DNA of 64,000 nucleotides from Desulfosudis oleivorans (GCA_020723325.1 DYJD01000002.1:285629-349628); one strand, 5' to 3'; positions 1 to 9,184 are shown, counted from the stretch's first letter. Notes: generated by a model not told the origin, from the letters alone. Numbers and translations: made by a program.

Positions 1-1324
1 GGGTGAGCATGGCATAGGCAAAGGACAGCAGCGCGTTTACCGGATCTTTGGGCGGCCGCCGGTTGCGGGATGTGAAGTCAAACCCTTCGGCCCCTTTGCG
101 GCATGCCGGTGAAACCATACCCGGCAGGTTTTCAAAATAGCGCCGGGCCGCATTGCCTTCCACACCCAGCAGAACGGAAATGGATTCGGCTCTGGCTGCC
201 TGAGCCGCATCGTTTTTCAAGGCTTGTAATACTTCCGGCGGGGCTTTGTCGGTGTCTTCATCATCCGTCGGTTTCCAATTCCGCCGCAACAAGGTGCGGC
301 AGTTATGGATTTTGCCCACCACCAGCCAGCGAGCCAGCCGCAAGCAGGTTTGAACGTCGAAACTGGCCTGGTATTGCAGCGTCCGGGTCATGACGTTTTT
401 ATGGCCCGTGCCCACCGTGTGGCCGATGAACCAGCCGCCGTAGCTCATGAAAGTCACGGGGATTTCCCGGCGGAAGCATTCGTGCAGGGCGGGCGTGCTG
501 ATACCGGCATGACCGAACAACACTACCTGGGAGGTATCGTTGTAACGGGCCTCGGCCACCCGCTCCCGTTGTTCCTCCACAATGATTTGCTCACCGTCCT
601 TTTTCAGGTAGCTTCCGGAAGATTGGATATACAGCGGCAACCCCTCCTGGACCTGGGCGAAAATCGGGCGCACACCGGCGGTTGTTTGATTCAGAAAACC
701 GACTTCGTCTGGCAGGCATATGCCGGCCAGGGAGCAGCGGCCGCATTTGGGGCTGTCCGCCAGCGGCGCCGGCGGTTTGTCCAGATCCGCCAGGCCGCGC
801 AGGCTGGAAATGGACGCCATGGTCAGGCCGACCAATTCCTCGTCAAACGCGACCTTGACCCGCTCCCGCGACCCGGCAAAATACAGATATCCGTATTCAC
901 TATTGAAGGCATGTTCCCGCAACAACAATCCCTGGGCGCAGACCTGCACCCGCTCAGGGTCATAGGCCCCGGCCGCCACATGGGGCCGTTTGCCTTTCTT
1001 ATAATCCACCGGCTGCACTCCGTCCGCATCACCCTCCACCAGATCGATTTTCGCGGTAAGTCCCAAGCGCTCGGAAGTCAGATGCACCGAGCGGGCGTGG
1101 ATCTTCTCCATTTCATCCCCTTCGCCGGGCAGCTTTCCCGCGGCCTGATCCACCCGCTTGTGGCGGATAGCCCCTTCCACCGTGTCGGCATTGTGGGCGA
1201 ACTCGCCCTGGACCCACATCAGGTAGGCCAGTCGCGGGCAGTACACATACTCGTTGAGCATGCGGGCGGGAATGATATCCGCTTGGGATGGAGAGCCAAT
1301 CTTGGTTTCATCTTGCATTTTCAT
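1..1324 (-). CDS. cas4-cas1: Cas4-Cas1 fusion, CRISPR adaptation nuclease/integrase (3' end outside window)
   Basis: Open reading frame from ATG at 1324 that runs off the left edge; 441 codons are visible. The N-terminal part is Cas4-like (RecB-type nuclease): a Cys in the NEYVYCPRLAYL motif near residue 28, a nuclease motif around PVDYKKGK, and a C-x2-C-x5-C cluster (KCGRCSLAGIC), which together fit a [4Fe-4S] Cas4. The C-terminal part is Cas1-like: the N-terminal beta domain, the FGHAGISTPAL region, and GVEGNAARRYF, which carries the likely first metal-binding Glu. Fused Cas4-Cas1 is typical of type I-G (I-U) systems and handles spacer selection and integration. The remaining Cas1 ligands, cas2 and the array would lie left of the window. 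It is separated from the effector genes by two accessory genes, which is unusual. Confidence 0.93.
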   Translation of the reverse strand, partial: MKMQDETKIGSPSQADIIPARMLNEYVYCPRLAYLMWVQGEFAHNADTVEGAIRHKRVDQAAGKLPGEGDEMEKIHARSVHLTSERLGLTAKIDLVEGDADGVQPVDYKKGKRPHVAAGAYDPERVQVCAQGLLLREHAFNSEYGYLYFAGSRERVKVAFDEELVGLTMASISSLRGLADLDKPPAPLADSPKCGRCSLAGICLPDEVGFLNQTTAGVRPIFAQVQEGLPLYIQSSGSYLKKDGEQIIVEEQRERVAEARYNDTSQVVLFGHAGISTPALHECFRREIPVTFMSYGGWFIGHTVGTGHKNVMTRTLQYQASFDVQTCLRLARWLVVGKIHNCRTLLRRNWKPTDDEDTDKAPPEVLQALKNDAAQAARAESISVLLGVEGNAARRYFENLPGMVSPACRKGAEGFDFTSRNRRPPKDPVNALLSFAYAMLT

Positions 1325-1335
1325 TTCCAATAAAA

Positions 1336-2775
1336 TTATTTTTGATGTCGGGTCATTTGATCCAACACCCTTTGCCCTCTTGCCGTGAGCCGATATTTCT
1401 GAAAACGGCTTTGGGGCTTATTGGGGATGGTTGCTTCAATAAGCCCTAATGTAAGCGCTTTAGCGAGCATGGTGGAGCGAAAATGTTCTCTATGTTTAAT
1501 ATTTAGATGCGCCATCAATTCTTTCGTGTTTTTAGGTTCCGCGCAAAATGAAATGAGCTTTAGCAAGCTCTCGGTGACTTGCTCGGTGACTTGCTCGGTG
1601 ACTTGCTCGGTGACTTGGGGGGGCTTTTCGGCTACAGCCAACCCATTAAAAACCGTGACCCGAAATCCCTCACCGATTTCCTCGAACTTGGGCAGAGGCA
1701 AGCCATTGGCTTCAAATTCCCGCAAAACTCGCCGGATGCCCGTTCCGTATTTTTCGATCAGGCCGGCCTCCTTGAACATGTCGGCGATCTTGCGGTTACG
1801 GACAGCCGACGTATAATCACCTGTGAGTAGCCGCTCAACTGTGAGACCCGACGGCAGCTTGCCGGGATTATATATTTCGATGCGGTCGTCATAAATTTTA
1901 ATAATGGAGTCCGACGAGCTGGAATAATCCCGGTGTACAACGGCATTGATGATGATTTCGCGCACGGCCTCCAGCGGGTATTCCCAGCGTTCTTCCCGTT
2001 GCGGCTCGCCGGAGATGATATAGGCCTTGTTGATATGCTTGCGGATAAATGCCATTACGCCGTCTACTTCGGCAAAAAGATCCGTCTTCAGCCTGGCGCC
2101 GTCCTTGATGATAATGGGCGTTTGAAATCGGCCGAGCTCGATAGCGCTCAGGCTCGATTCACCGGCCATGAAAAGAAAGAAGGCGGCGCGGGTGAGTCGG
2201 CCGTCCCGAAGCAACTCGAATTTGCGCAACAAAGTCAGCGGATCATCCTGGATGGGAACTTCCCGAGTCCGATTGACCCGTTCGACAAATGCCTGCACCT
2301 TCTCAAAGGAAATGTCGGCTTCCGTATGGAAATCGTCGATATAATAGTCCCAACTCGTGTTGAATGTTTTCAGATGTTCGTTGACCACTTCCGAGACAGT
2401 CATCTGGTGGTTGGCGTTTTTCACCCGCCTGAAATACCTTCCCCGGCAGGCTACCGGCTTGATGGGGTACTCCGGGACAGACAGAATGGCTATATCTTTC
2501 TTTTTAAACCGGACCACATCCACATCCGGAATGAGCGCATTGGAGGAGCTCAGTTTCACCTGGTTGATCCAGTTTTGAACGGTCTCCTTGCCCACATCCA
2601 CACCAACCACTTGCCTTGTGTCCGAAATACCGATCAATACCCGTCCGCCATGGGTATTGGCAAAAGCGGTCAATGTTTCGACGGCCTCCCGGTCGAATAC
2701 TTTCTTGAACTCAATGGTTTCGGATTCACCTCGTTTGAGAAGCGCCGGAATTTGCTTGTTGGTTAATTTTAACAT
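1336..2775 (-). CDS. AlbA_2 / HATPase_c_4 putative transcriptional regulator
   Basis: 479 aa. Residues about 10-130 match the AlbA_2 (Schlafen-like) DNA-binding domain (ESETIEFKKVF, then FANTHGGRVLIGISD). Residues about 250-375 resemble the RecG-C/HATPase_c_4 module (REIIINAVVHRDYS, IYDDRIEIYNPG, KYGTGIRRV). The C-terminal 80 residues look like a winged helix (NTKELMAHLNIKHREHFR, LTARGQRVLDQ). A TEQVTEQVTEQV repeat links the last two parts. Such proteins are usually annotated as ATP-binding transcriptional regulators and are frequent in mobile or defence contexts; the exact role is unknown. It ends 12 bases before cas4-cas1 on the same strand, so the two are probably co-transcribed. Confidence 0.85.
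   Translation of the reverse strand: MLKLTNKQIPALLKRGESETIEFKKVFDREAVETLTAFANTHGGRVLIGISDTRQVVGVDVGKETVQNWINQVKLSSSNALIPDVDVVRFKKKDIAILSVPEYPIKPVACRGRYFRRVKNANHQMTVSEVVNEHLKTFNTSWDYYIDDFHTEADISFEKVQAFVERVNRTREVPIQDDPLTLLRKFELLRDGRLTRAAFFLFMAGESSLSAIELGRFQTPIIIKDGARLKTDLFAEVDGVMAFIRKHINKAYIISGEPQREERWEYPLEAVREIIINAVVHRDYSSSSDSIIKIYDDRIEIYNPGKLPSGLTVERLLTGDYTSAVRNRKIADMFKEAGLIEKYGTGIRRVLREFEANGLPLPKFEEIGEGFRVTVFNGLAVAEKPPQVTEQVTEQVTEQVTESLLKLISFCAEPKNTKELMAHLNIKHREHFRSTMLAKALTLGLIEATIPNKPQSRFQKYRLTARGQRVLDQMTRHQK
1571..1617 (-). repeat. 12-bp in-frame tandem repeat, about four copies
   Basis: TCGGTGACTTGC (plus strand) is repeated three times perfectly with a fourth partial copy. Because the unit is 12 bp it stays in frame and encodes the TEQV linker repeat between the HATPase and winged-helix parts of the AlbA_2 gene. 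Copy-number change would lengthen or shorten the linker by four residues without a frameshift. Confidence 0.95.
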
Positions 2776-2877
2776 ATCAATAACTTTTCATATTTGTTAG
2801 CCCATTAGTAGCCTATTTAAATCATAGGTAGCCTATTCGACCTACGCCGGATCATAGTTCCACCGGTATACCTTTTT

Positions 2878-3450
2878 TCAATCAATCGCCCTGAATCTGC
2901 CCCGTCTATGGTTTTTGCCGGCCTGAGACTTTTCACCGGTGAAACCGATCTTTCTTCTCGGTTTCGACTCGACATCCAACAGTTGTTTGATGGCCTGAAA
3001 AACAATCTGGAAATTTTGATCGTATTTTTGTTCCATGTCCTCAATTTTCTGTTTCAACTCCTTATAGCCGTCCAGCATGCGGCGCAAATGGGTAAAGGCC
3101 CGCATTATCTGAATGTTGACCTGGATGGCGCGTGGGCTGCGCAGCACACTTGAAAGCATGGCAACACCCTGTTCAGTGAAGGCCATGGGTGCATAGCGCA
3201 TGCCGCCCCATCTTGAGGTCACAATTTGTGACCTCAAGTTTTCGAACTCTTCCAGGGCCAATTCAAACATGAAATCATCCGGAAAGCGTTCGATGTTGCG
3301 TTTAACCGCCTGCTTGAGAACTTTGGTCTCCACCTGGTAAAGTGCGGCCAAATCGTAGTCGAGCATCACCCGTAACCCACGTATGTGGTAGATCTTTTCG
3401 GCTATGCCTTCAACGGGGACAAGATGGCTTGATTTGAGTTCGGTATCCAA
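2878..3450 (-). CDS. ORF6N domain-containing DNA-binding protein
   Basis: 190 aa. Residues about 10-100 match the ORF6N domain of phage and mobile-element regulators: VEGIAEKIYHIRGLRVMLD, DLAALYQVETKVLKQAVKRN, RFPDDFMFEL, then AFTEQGVAMLSSVLRS. A coiled coil follows (LDGYKELKQKIEDMEQKY) and a basic tail. Family members act as DNA-binding regulators or anti-repressors; the target is unknown. The gene sits inside the cas operon between the Cas8-position gene and the AlbA_2 gene. A 27-bp perfect palindrome lies within the coding sequence, and a nearly identical copy lies about 130 bp before the start, suggesting autoregulation. Start chosen at 3450. Confidence 0.87.
   Translation of the reverse strand: MDTELKSSHLVPVEGIAEKIYHIRGLRVMLDYDLAALYQVETKVLKQAVKRNIERFPDDFMFELALEEFENLRSQIVTSRWGGMRYAPMAFTEQGVAMLSSVLRSPRAIQVNIQIMRAFTHLRRMLDGYKELKQKIEDMEQKYDQNFQIVFQAIKQLLDVESKPRRKIGFTGEKSQAGKNHRRGRFRAID
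3212..3238. promoter_or_regulatory. 27-bp perfect palindrome inside the ORF6N coding sequence
   Basis: CTTGAGGTCACAA - T - TTGTGACCTCAAG: 13-bp arms with a one-base centre. It encodes the NLRSQIVTS stretch just before the conserved WGG...AFTEQG motif. The same core is found upstream at 3579-3599. A palindrome this long is improbable by chance and looks like a protein-binding site carried inside a gene. Confidence 0.7.
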
Positions 3451-3578
3451 TGATCATCTCCTGTTTCCATCAGCATTGCCAAAAAGCCCCAAACCGAAAT
3501 GGGAGCCGTAGCCAAGGCACAGCGGCCCTTTAACCGGTTCTGCAAAAACAAGCGTGAACGAAAAACCGCAGTCAACTT

Positions 3579-3599
3579 GAGGTCACAAATTGTGACCTC
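3579..3599. promoter_or_regulatory. Upstream copy of the ORF6N palindrome (putative operator)
   Basis: GAGGTCACAA - A - TTGTGACCTC: 10-bp perfect arms. With flanking bases from 3574 it shares 26 identical positions with the minus-strand copy inside the ORF6N gene. It lies in the 184-bp gap between the Cas8-position gene and ORF6N, where an operator controlling ORF6N and downstream genes is expected. Confidence 0.6.
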
Positions 3600-3634
3600 C
3601 ATTTTCATATCTGCTAAACCTTTCTACCATCCAA

Positions 3635-4543
3635 TCAAACCGGCAGCGCCAATGAAAAATTACGGTAGTACTGATTTGGCGCAATACGTTCGCACCGATA
3701 AATTTCAACAATTCCCCTGGCTATCAGATTTTCACGTGAAGGTTTATCCTCATGAAGTTCTTTCATCGATAACAGTGAGCGGGCGGTATCCACCGAGACC
3801 GCAGGTGTCCAGATCGGCCATGTGAAATAAAGTCGCCTTTGTTTGCTTGTGAAAAAGCCTGTTGTCACCAGACCAGATTGCAAAGGCACACAAGGGAAAA
3901 GAGCCAACGCCTCTATCGCAAGTGCGTTTGCTCCATTCATTGTTCCTTCTTTATTTTTGCTCGGATCATTCCATCGCAAGGCATATCGCTGGTCTTCCAG
4001 GGGATCCCAACGAAGGCTGAATCCTTTATCCTTGTAATCCCATATTTGAAAAAGCGTCCGACGAATTTCTTCCACACCAATCGAATGCCTAATGGAAAGT
4101 GCATAAAATGGGAAACCTTGCCCGGCAGCATCACCGCTTCTTACCATCCGAAATAGAGTGTCCTGAAATTTATCATTCTCCTTATCGGTATAAGCATCGC
4201 TTCCGAATGAACTAAAAAGATCTGCGTTGCGACGGTCATCGGGTGAAACCCGTATTTGGATTTCCTTAAGTTTAGAACGCAAAGTTGTTACAGAAAAGGG
4301 CATTTTTTTATCTATTTGAAAAGGCTCCGCGGAAGTTTCCGATAAAGCAGTAGTTATTGTATCGGAAAATGCATCTTCCGTATTCTCAAAACCCAATAAA
4401 TAAGGTCGCCATGTGCCACATTCGATTATCCATCCTATTGAAATTTTAGGATTAATGCGTTGAGCCGTCACTGCTACTCCCAACGCCGCAAGAAATCCCA
4501 ACGGATTGGCACCATCTATACCTTTCAGGATGATTTTACTCAT
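3635..4543 (-). CDS. Type I-G small Cas8-position Cascade subunit
   Basis: 302 aa from the ATG at 4543. This start overlaps the cas3 stop by 8 nt and is preceded by GGAGAG, so I prefer it over the longer frame beginning at 4621. The N-terminus (KIILKGIDGANPLGFLAALGVAV) resembles the opening of Csx17/Csb3-type Cas8 proteins, which start with a similar L-G-F-L-A-A-L-G motif; LFSSFGSDA follows near residue 110. It occupies the fourth place in the csb1-csb2-cas3-x order known from Geobacter-type I-U/I-G loci. The likely role is the large or PAM-recognising subunit of the effector complex, but assignment to one named family (Csb3, GSU0052-like) needs a profile search. Confidence 0.72.
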   Translation of the reverse strand: MSKIILKGIDGANPLGFLAALGVAVTAQRINPKISIGWIIECGTWRPYLLGFENTEDAFSDTITTALSETSAEPFQIDKKMPFSVTTLRSKLKEIQIRVSPDDRRNADLFSSFGSDAYTDKENDKFQDTLFRMVRSGDAAGQGFPFYALSIRHSIGVEEIRRTLFQIWDYKDKGFSLRWDPLEDQRYALRWNDPSKNKEGTMNGANALAIEALALFPCVPLQSGLVTTGFFTSKQRRLYFTWPIWTPAVSVDTARSLLSMKELHEDKPSRENLIARGIVEIYRCERIAPNQYYRNFSLALPV

Positions 4544-7490
4544 TTTTTTCTCTCCGTTCATTCTCCTCCCATTCGCTCCGGCGATGGTCAGCCAGTCGGA
4601 GAATTGCTTCGAGCCAGGCAAGCCCCCACCAGCCGTAACGGCGAGTGAGCTGCCAAAAACGCTCCGAAACTCCGGAATCCAGGCGTTCGAGTCCGGTATC
4701 CGAGCTGGCAGATAGATGGGAGCCTTTCAGATTGATTGCCACATCAACCGGCTCCAGATCATCCACCACCGGCGCGAAAGGCCGACAATAACCGTGATGG
4801 CTTTCAATCAGGTGTAAAACCAAGTCCCGAAGTTCCGAATCGTCCGGTAATTTTTCAGACGCGGATTCCGCCATACGGACAGACAAGAGTTCATGTCGCC
4901 CCCCTTCAGGATAACCGACTGCCTTTCGCGCGCAGGCAAAAGTCAACCTCCCTTGCGGCATGTCGGCTGACTTGGCCAGCAGATCACCTCTTGCCCAGGG
5001 GTTCCCGCCCTTTAGGAGCGCCTGAAATCGAGGATCAGCTTTTCCAGCATCGTGAAGTTGCCCGGCGCATTCCAAGGCCTTGGCAAGCTCAGGTAAACAC
5101 AACCCTGCCGCGAACCGTCCGGCGAGAACGGAGACACCCGCGAGATGGGATTCAAGAGAAACATGAGCGGTTCCCGAAGCACTGGCGTCATCCTCGTCGG
5201 TGAACCAGTCCACCTCCTCGTTGAGCGACTCATTGGCTATGGTATCAAGCCGGTCTCGCCCCTTGATGATGAAACCCTTGCCGATGGGATGCAGAATTAC
5301 AGAGCGTTTCAATGATGATTCACTAGAAAGTCCGGCAGCTATTCTTCTAAGCCAGCCTGGCGCGGTTTCATCGCCGGCGAGAAATGCAACAGCTTCCCGC
5401 AAAGAAACTGTAACGCTTTCCGGATCTTCCTCGTATGCAGCCCGAGTGTCGTTCGCCAGTTCCAAGAACCTGGATTTCGAAACGTTGTCCGGCCACATTG
5501 CAATTACGTCGGGATGAAGCCTAAACATCGCCTTTGCGCGGGCGGCGGCATAGGCCCGATCCCCCCAGTCGAGAACGGGCGGTGTATCGGTGGAGCAAGG
5601 AATATCGCCCAGGGATTCCCAATCTTTTTCTTTAGCTGAAATTACAATCACGTCTCCGGGACGGATTGCCAGGGGATCAGAAATCATCTCGGCTTCATCC
5701 CGGTCTCGCCAGCGAATCACCCGGCGGGCGCCGGTATGGCGGTTTTTATCGGTTGCGCCCTCTATAGGCTCGTCGGTCACGCCTTCCACATCCGAAACAG
5801 CATGGTCCATTGTTTCTCCGCTTGCCATCCACCTCCTTATCGCCCAAATGGGTACGGCAAGGGACTCAGCGGTGGAAGGCGGGCAGTATGCAAGCACATC
5901 CATTGAGGCTTCCCGGCCTGCTGTTGTATTCAGGTCTATGTCTGCGCGCCAGCATACTTGAACATCGGCGGAAGTTCGGCCCGGCCCATGCAGAAACACG
6001 GATACATCGGGAGTCGGAACAGGTTCCGGTTGGGTTTGAACCCAGCAATCTACATGGGCGGGCAGCATTACAGGTGCGTGGTTCACTGGTGCGTTCAGCA
6101 GCGCAAGTTCCTCATGCTCCGGAAGCCGTTCAGCTAAAGCGGAGATCCCCATATCGATTTCACCGGTTTCACCGGCTTGCTGGTTCAGCCATTTCCAAGT
6201 CCGGGCTATCGCCTCGCCGTATACGGGATCTTCTGCGCTAGATTTTACGAGATGGGTGGGCATGAGAATGGCGGCGCATGCTTTGATTTCCCTGCCCATT
6301 CGATTGAGCCTACCGAAACGTTGGCGTAAAGCGTCCAGACTAGCGCATTCCGTGACCAACATATCGAAGTCAAGATCGGCGCCGACTTCCAAAGTCTGTG
6401 TTGCCACCACGAACACGGGGGAAGCCAACCTTCGGTTGCTTGATTTGGCTGAGGAAAGATCGAATTTATGAAGCCGCTCAGTAACAGTGTCGTCTTTGTC
6501 GATGGGTCGCATTCTTCCGGTCAACAGAATGGCGTTATCGCCGTACTTGGATGCAAGCAGACGGTGAGTCGCCCGTGCAGTCGCCACGTAATTGACGAAT
6601 ATCACAGCAGCCATTGGTTTGCCATCGACGAGAGATTCGATTTCCTTCACCAGCTCCCCGGCCAGTTCCTCTCCTGTCTTTCTACTGTCTGTTTTGCAAG
6701 TTCTTAAGCAAGTTTTTTTAGGGGCTAATTGCCGGTTTCCTAGGGGATGTCCCTTGGTCCTGGATTCTTGCGACGAGTCCTGAAATATATCCTGTGTTTC
6801 AGGTGGCGTTGCTGATAATATTGACACATGAAAGGGGTTGGATAGTGGCGCTTCAGCCCATTGCCGGTATTTCCGGATGGCATGAAGGGTTTCCATAAAA
6901 GGTTGTGAGCAGTGAGCCTCGTCCAACAGAATCAAGGCATCGTTGGCCGCAAGTCCGGCCTGAATGGGCCATGCTTTAGGAGATCGGCCGTATGCCCGGA
7001 AAAGGAGACGCGAACCAAGTTGGTCAACAGTAGAAGCAATAATAGCCGGCTGAAGTGGTGACCGCGCCCAGGCATCAGAGCGGTACATACCTCCTCGCAA
7101 TTGGAAACACGTGAGAGGGATATTACCCCCTGCCAATTTTCGAAGCTTGTCCGCAACCTGGCGGACGATGCCGTTGTCGGCTTCCCGCAGTTTTTGAGCT
7201 AACCGGTGTGCGCGGCCAAAAGCTTCGTCTACGATGATCCGACGGTCCACGACAAAGAATATCCGACGGGGCAACCCAGGTCTCTTTTCCGCACTTGCTG
7301 CCAGGGAATATACTGCGATGTCGAGGCAAGCGGTCTTCCCGGCGGCGGTGGGCAATGCAATTGCTTCCGGCCATGGCCGATTTGCATTTTGCAAAACCCG
7401 CCGGACCAAATCCTGCTGCCAGGCAAAAGGGACATAGCCCCATAAGGCCTTAAAGAAATCAGAAAAGTTATCAGAGTTCAGGTCAATCAT
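4536..7490 (-). CDS. cas3: Cas3 helicase-nuclease, type I-G (helicase first, HD domain C-terminal)
   Basis: 984 aa. Helicase part: Walker A LPTAAGKTACLD near residue 47, DEAH-type motif LLDEAHCSQPF near residue 190, SATPP motif III near residue 226, and the second RecA domain ending QRFGRLNRMG near residue 390. The HD nuclease is at the C-terminus: GQLHDAGKADPRF, then RHELLSVRMAE and LIESHHGYCRPF. This inverted order, compared with the N-terminal HD of most Cas3 proteins, marks the GSU0051-type Cas3 of type I-U/I-G systems. It degrades target DNA recruited by Cascade. The start overlaps the csb2 stop by 4 nt, so the genes are translationally coupled. Confidence 0.95.
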   Translation of the reverse strand: MIDLNSDNFSDFFKALWGYVPFAWQQDLVRRVLQNANRPWPEAIALPTAAGKTACLDIAVYSLAASAEKRPGLPRRIFFVVDRRIIVDEAFGRAHRLAQKLREADNGIVRQVADKLRKLAGGNIPLTCFQLRGGMYRSDAWARSPLQPAIIASTVDQLGSRLLFRAYGRSPKAWPIQAGLAANDALILLDEAHCSQPFMETLHAIRKYRQWAEAPLSNPFHVSILSATPPETQDIFQDSSQESRTKGHPLGNRQLAPKKTCLRTCKTDSRKTGEELAGELVKEIESLVDGKPMAAVIFVNYVATARATHRLLASKYGDNAILLTGRMRPIDKDDTVTERLHKFDLSSAKSSNRRLASPVFVVATQTLEVGADLDFDMLVTECASLDALRQRFGRLNRMGREIKACAAILMPTHLVKSSAEDPVYGEAIARTWKWLNQQAGETGEIDMGISALAERLPEHEELALLNAPVNHAPVMLPAHVDCWVQTQPEPVPTPDVSVFLHGPGRTSADVQVCWRADIDLNTTAGREASMDVLAYCPPSTAESLAVPIWAIRRWMASGETMDHAVSDVEGVTDEPIEGATDKNRHTGARRVIRWRDRDEAEMISDPLAIRPGDVIVISAKEKDWESLGDIPCSTDTPPVLDWGDRAYAAARAKAMFRLHPDVIAMWPDNVSKSRFLELANDTRAAYEEDPESVTVSLREAVAFLAGDETAPGWLRRIAAGLSSESSLKRSVILHPIGKGFIIKGRDRLDTIANESLNEEVDWFTDEDDASASGTAHVSLESHLAGVSVLAGRFAAGLCLPELAKALECAGQLHDAGKADPRFQALLKGGNPWARGDLLAKSADMPQGRLTFACARKAVGYPEGGRHELLSVRMAESASEKLPDDSELRDLVLHLIESHHGYCRPFAPVVDDLEPVDVAINLKGSHLSASSDTGLERLDSGVSERFWQLTRRYGWWGLAWLEAILRLADHRRSEWEENERREKNE

Positions 7491-9184
7491 TCAGTTGCCC
7501 TCCCCTGATCCATTGATCGGCATAAACCGTAACCCCTGAAACGTCCAGCACCCACCAGGACCGGACCATTCACCCGTTCCGAAAAAAGGATAACTGCATG
7601 ACAATGATACATCCGGCCGTTGTCTGATTTCCGATTGATGGGCGGAAACTCGCGGGAATGGGGTACACCCTCAACAAGAGATACAGGGTGCAACAGAACC
7701 TTCTCGGGTCGAGGAAGGCCTATACGTTCACAAGCATCTTGTACGATTGAGGCAGCCCATTCCCACTTGTTCTTTCCATTGAAATGCCGATCCAGCACAA
7801 TCGGTGTGACGCTGGCCCACATTCGCGACGGTCCTACCCAAGGATCACACCGTAAATTCCAAGGCGGCGATTCTCGGGTTTCGAGTTCCATCGAGCACTC
7901 AAGCCAGTTCCCATTAAAAAGTTTGATCTGTCGTGGCAACCCATTGTCATCCCGAAGCCAGGAATCAATGGTTCTGCCAGCTTCTTTTTTATCAATGATT
8001 CTTGGTAATACCAATGCGGCGCCCATAATCCTGCTATCGGCATGTACTCTTCCCACAAAAGGTAAGGGGAAAAAAGCCAGATGTGGTGTAAGCGACCGGC
8101 TACCATCCTGCCGGTGGCCGGAGAGCCACTCAGGAATCGGTTCTGGGCAGGCGGAAAGAAGGCTGCCACGGATGGCTTCTGTCAGCTTAAGGGTTGAGGT
8201 CAGGTTCAGCCGTTTTCCGGAAATGTTCATGATAACCAACCGTTCGTCAAACAGACTTTTGGAATTATCGGGCAGGGACGGTTTTGACGGATGTGCATAT
8301 CCCTGCCACAGTCCGGGTTCCGGCCGCAGGCTGCTGGGAGTCCGTCCCTCGAAGGCTTTGATCTCCTTGGCGCACGTGGCGAGATCGTCATCAATAGCTT
8401 CCAATTCATGTCGAAAGGGCACCTCCGCCTGTTTTTTATCTGTACTCTTCAGGCCTTTGAGGGCTTCCTTCCGTTTCCGATCGATTTCCTTCTTCCTTTC
8501 CTGGAGTGATGTGAGGGTCGCAGTTAACTCCCTGTGTCGAATAACTTCGTTTTTGTTGCATCTGGTTTTTAGGTATTCGAGTCTCCCTGGGCCGAACACA
8601 CGCAGACGGTGCAACGCTACGCCTTCCACTGGAACAAGGTTGGGGAAAGGCGGTTGTTCAGTTACCCACATTTGTACGAAAGATGAAGAATGGCCGACGG
8701 AAATCACCTTGCTACATAAAGATGTAAGAGGGGCGAGGTATCTTTGTGGAATTTCCTCATTCCAAACCAGGTAGACTATGGGAATATGTGGAATAGCAAT
8801 CGGGAATTTGCGGGGTTGGCGAGGACGGTGCTCTGGGACTAGGCTGAGACCAGATTCTTTAAGCCTTCCTAAGTTGCAGGTATCGGGTAACTTTTTGCTA
8901 AGGCCCGTGTCATTAACCGGAACGTAACATGTGACCGGAGTGCCATCTTTCAGCTCTCTACGATATTCAGCCTTAGTGGCGGCGATACTGGGTGAAGGCA
9001 GTCTTTCGAGCCACTCGATTGTCTCTTTTTCCTGCTCACTCTGCCCGGTCTCGAACCAGGAAGCTGAAATAGCCATAAAGATTCGGTCAGGGTGCGGAGG
9101 CCATTCGACTCGTTCTTTTTTTGCTCCGTCGGCGGCCGCCATTGACCACCCATTCAGGTAGTGGATGCCTAATCCAAACATCAT
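7487..9184 (-). CDS. csb2: Csb2, Cas5-Cas6-type Cascade subunit (GSU0054 family)
   Basis: 565 aa. The N-terminus (FGLGIHYLNGWSMAA, VEWPPHPDRIFMAISASW) is the hallmark of the Csb2/GSU0054 family, which combines a Cas5-like RAMP with a Cas6-like part and is thought to process crRNA and bind its 5' handle. A charged helical insertion lies near residues 215-270. The C-terminus (VNGPVLVGAGRFRGYGLCRSM) has the glycine-rich loop of RAMP proteins. The ATG overlaps the csb1 stop codon, showing tight operon packing. Confidence 0.92.
   Translation of the reverse strand: MMFGLGIHYLNGWSMAAADGAKKERVEWPPHPDRIFMAISASWFETGQSEQEKETIEWLERLPSPSIAATKAEYRRELKDGTPVTCYVPVNDTGLSKKLPDTCNLGRLKESGLSLVPEHRPRQPRKFPIAIPHIPIVYLVWNEEIPQRYLAPLTSLCSKVISVGHSSSFVQMWVTEQPPFPNLVPVEGVALHRLRVFGPGRLEYLKTRCNKNEVIRHRELTATLTSLQERKKEIDRKRKEALKGLKSTDKKQAEVPFRHELEAIDDDLATCAKEIKAFEGRTPSSLRPEPGLWQGYAHPSKPSLPDNSKSLFDERLVIMNISGKRLNLTSTLKLTEAIRGSLLSACPEPIPEWLSGHRQDGSRSLTPHLAFFPLPFVGRVHADSRIMGAALVLPRIIDKKEAGRTIDSWLRDDNGLPRQIKLFNGNWLECSMELETRESPPWNLRCDPWVGPSRMWASVTPIVLDRHFNGKNKWEWAASIVQDACERIGLPRPEKVLLHPVSLVEGVPHSREFPPINRKSDNGRMYHCHAVILFSERVNGPVLVGAGRFRGYGLCRSMDQGRATE

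Noticed and set aside
305-1333. Plus-strand 342-aa frame
   Set aside because: It mirrors the Cas4-Cas1 coding strand; the minus translation has clear Cas4 and Cas1 motifs, this one none.
1571-1617. Tandem repeat as a CRISPR array or minisatellite
   Set aside because: Units are 12 bp without spacers and encode the TEQV linker in frame; it is a coding repeat.
3402-3608. Minus-strand 68-aa frame spanning the upstream palindrome
   Set aside because: It contains the putative operator and overlaps the ORF6N start; no known similarity, probably leader DNA.
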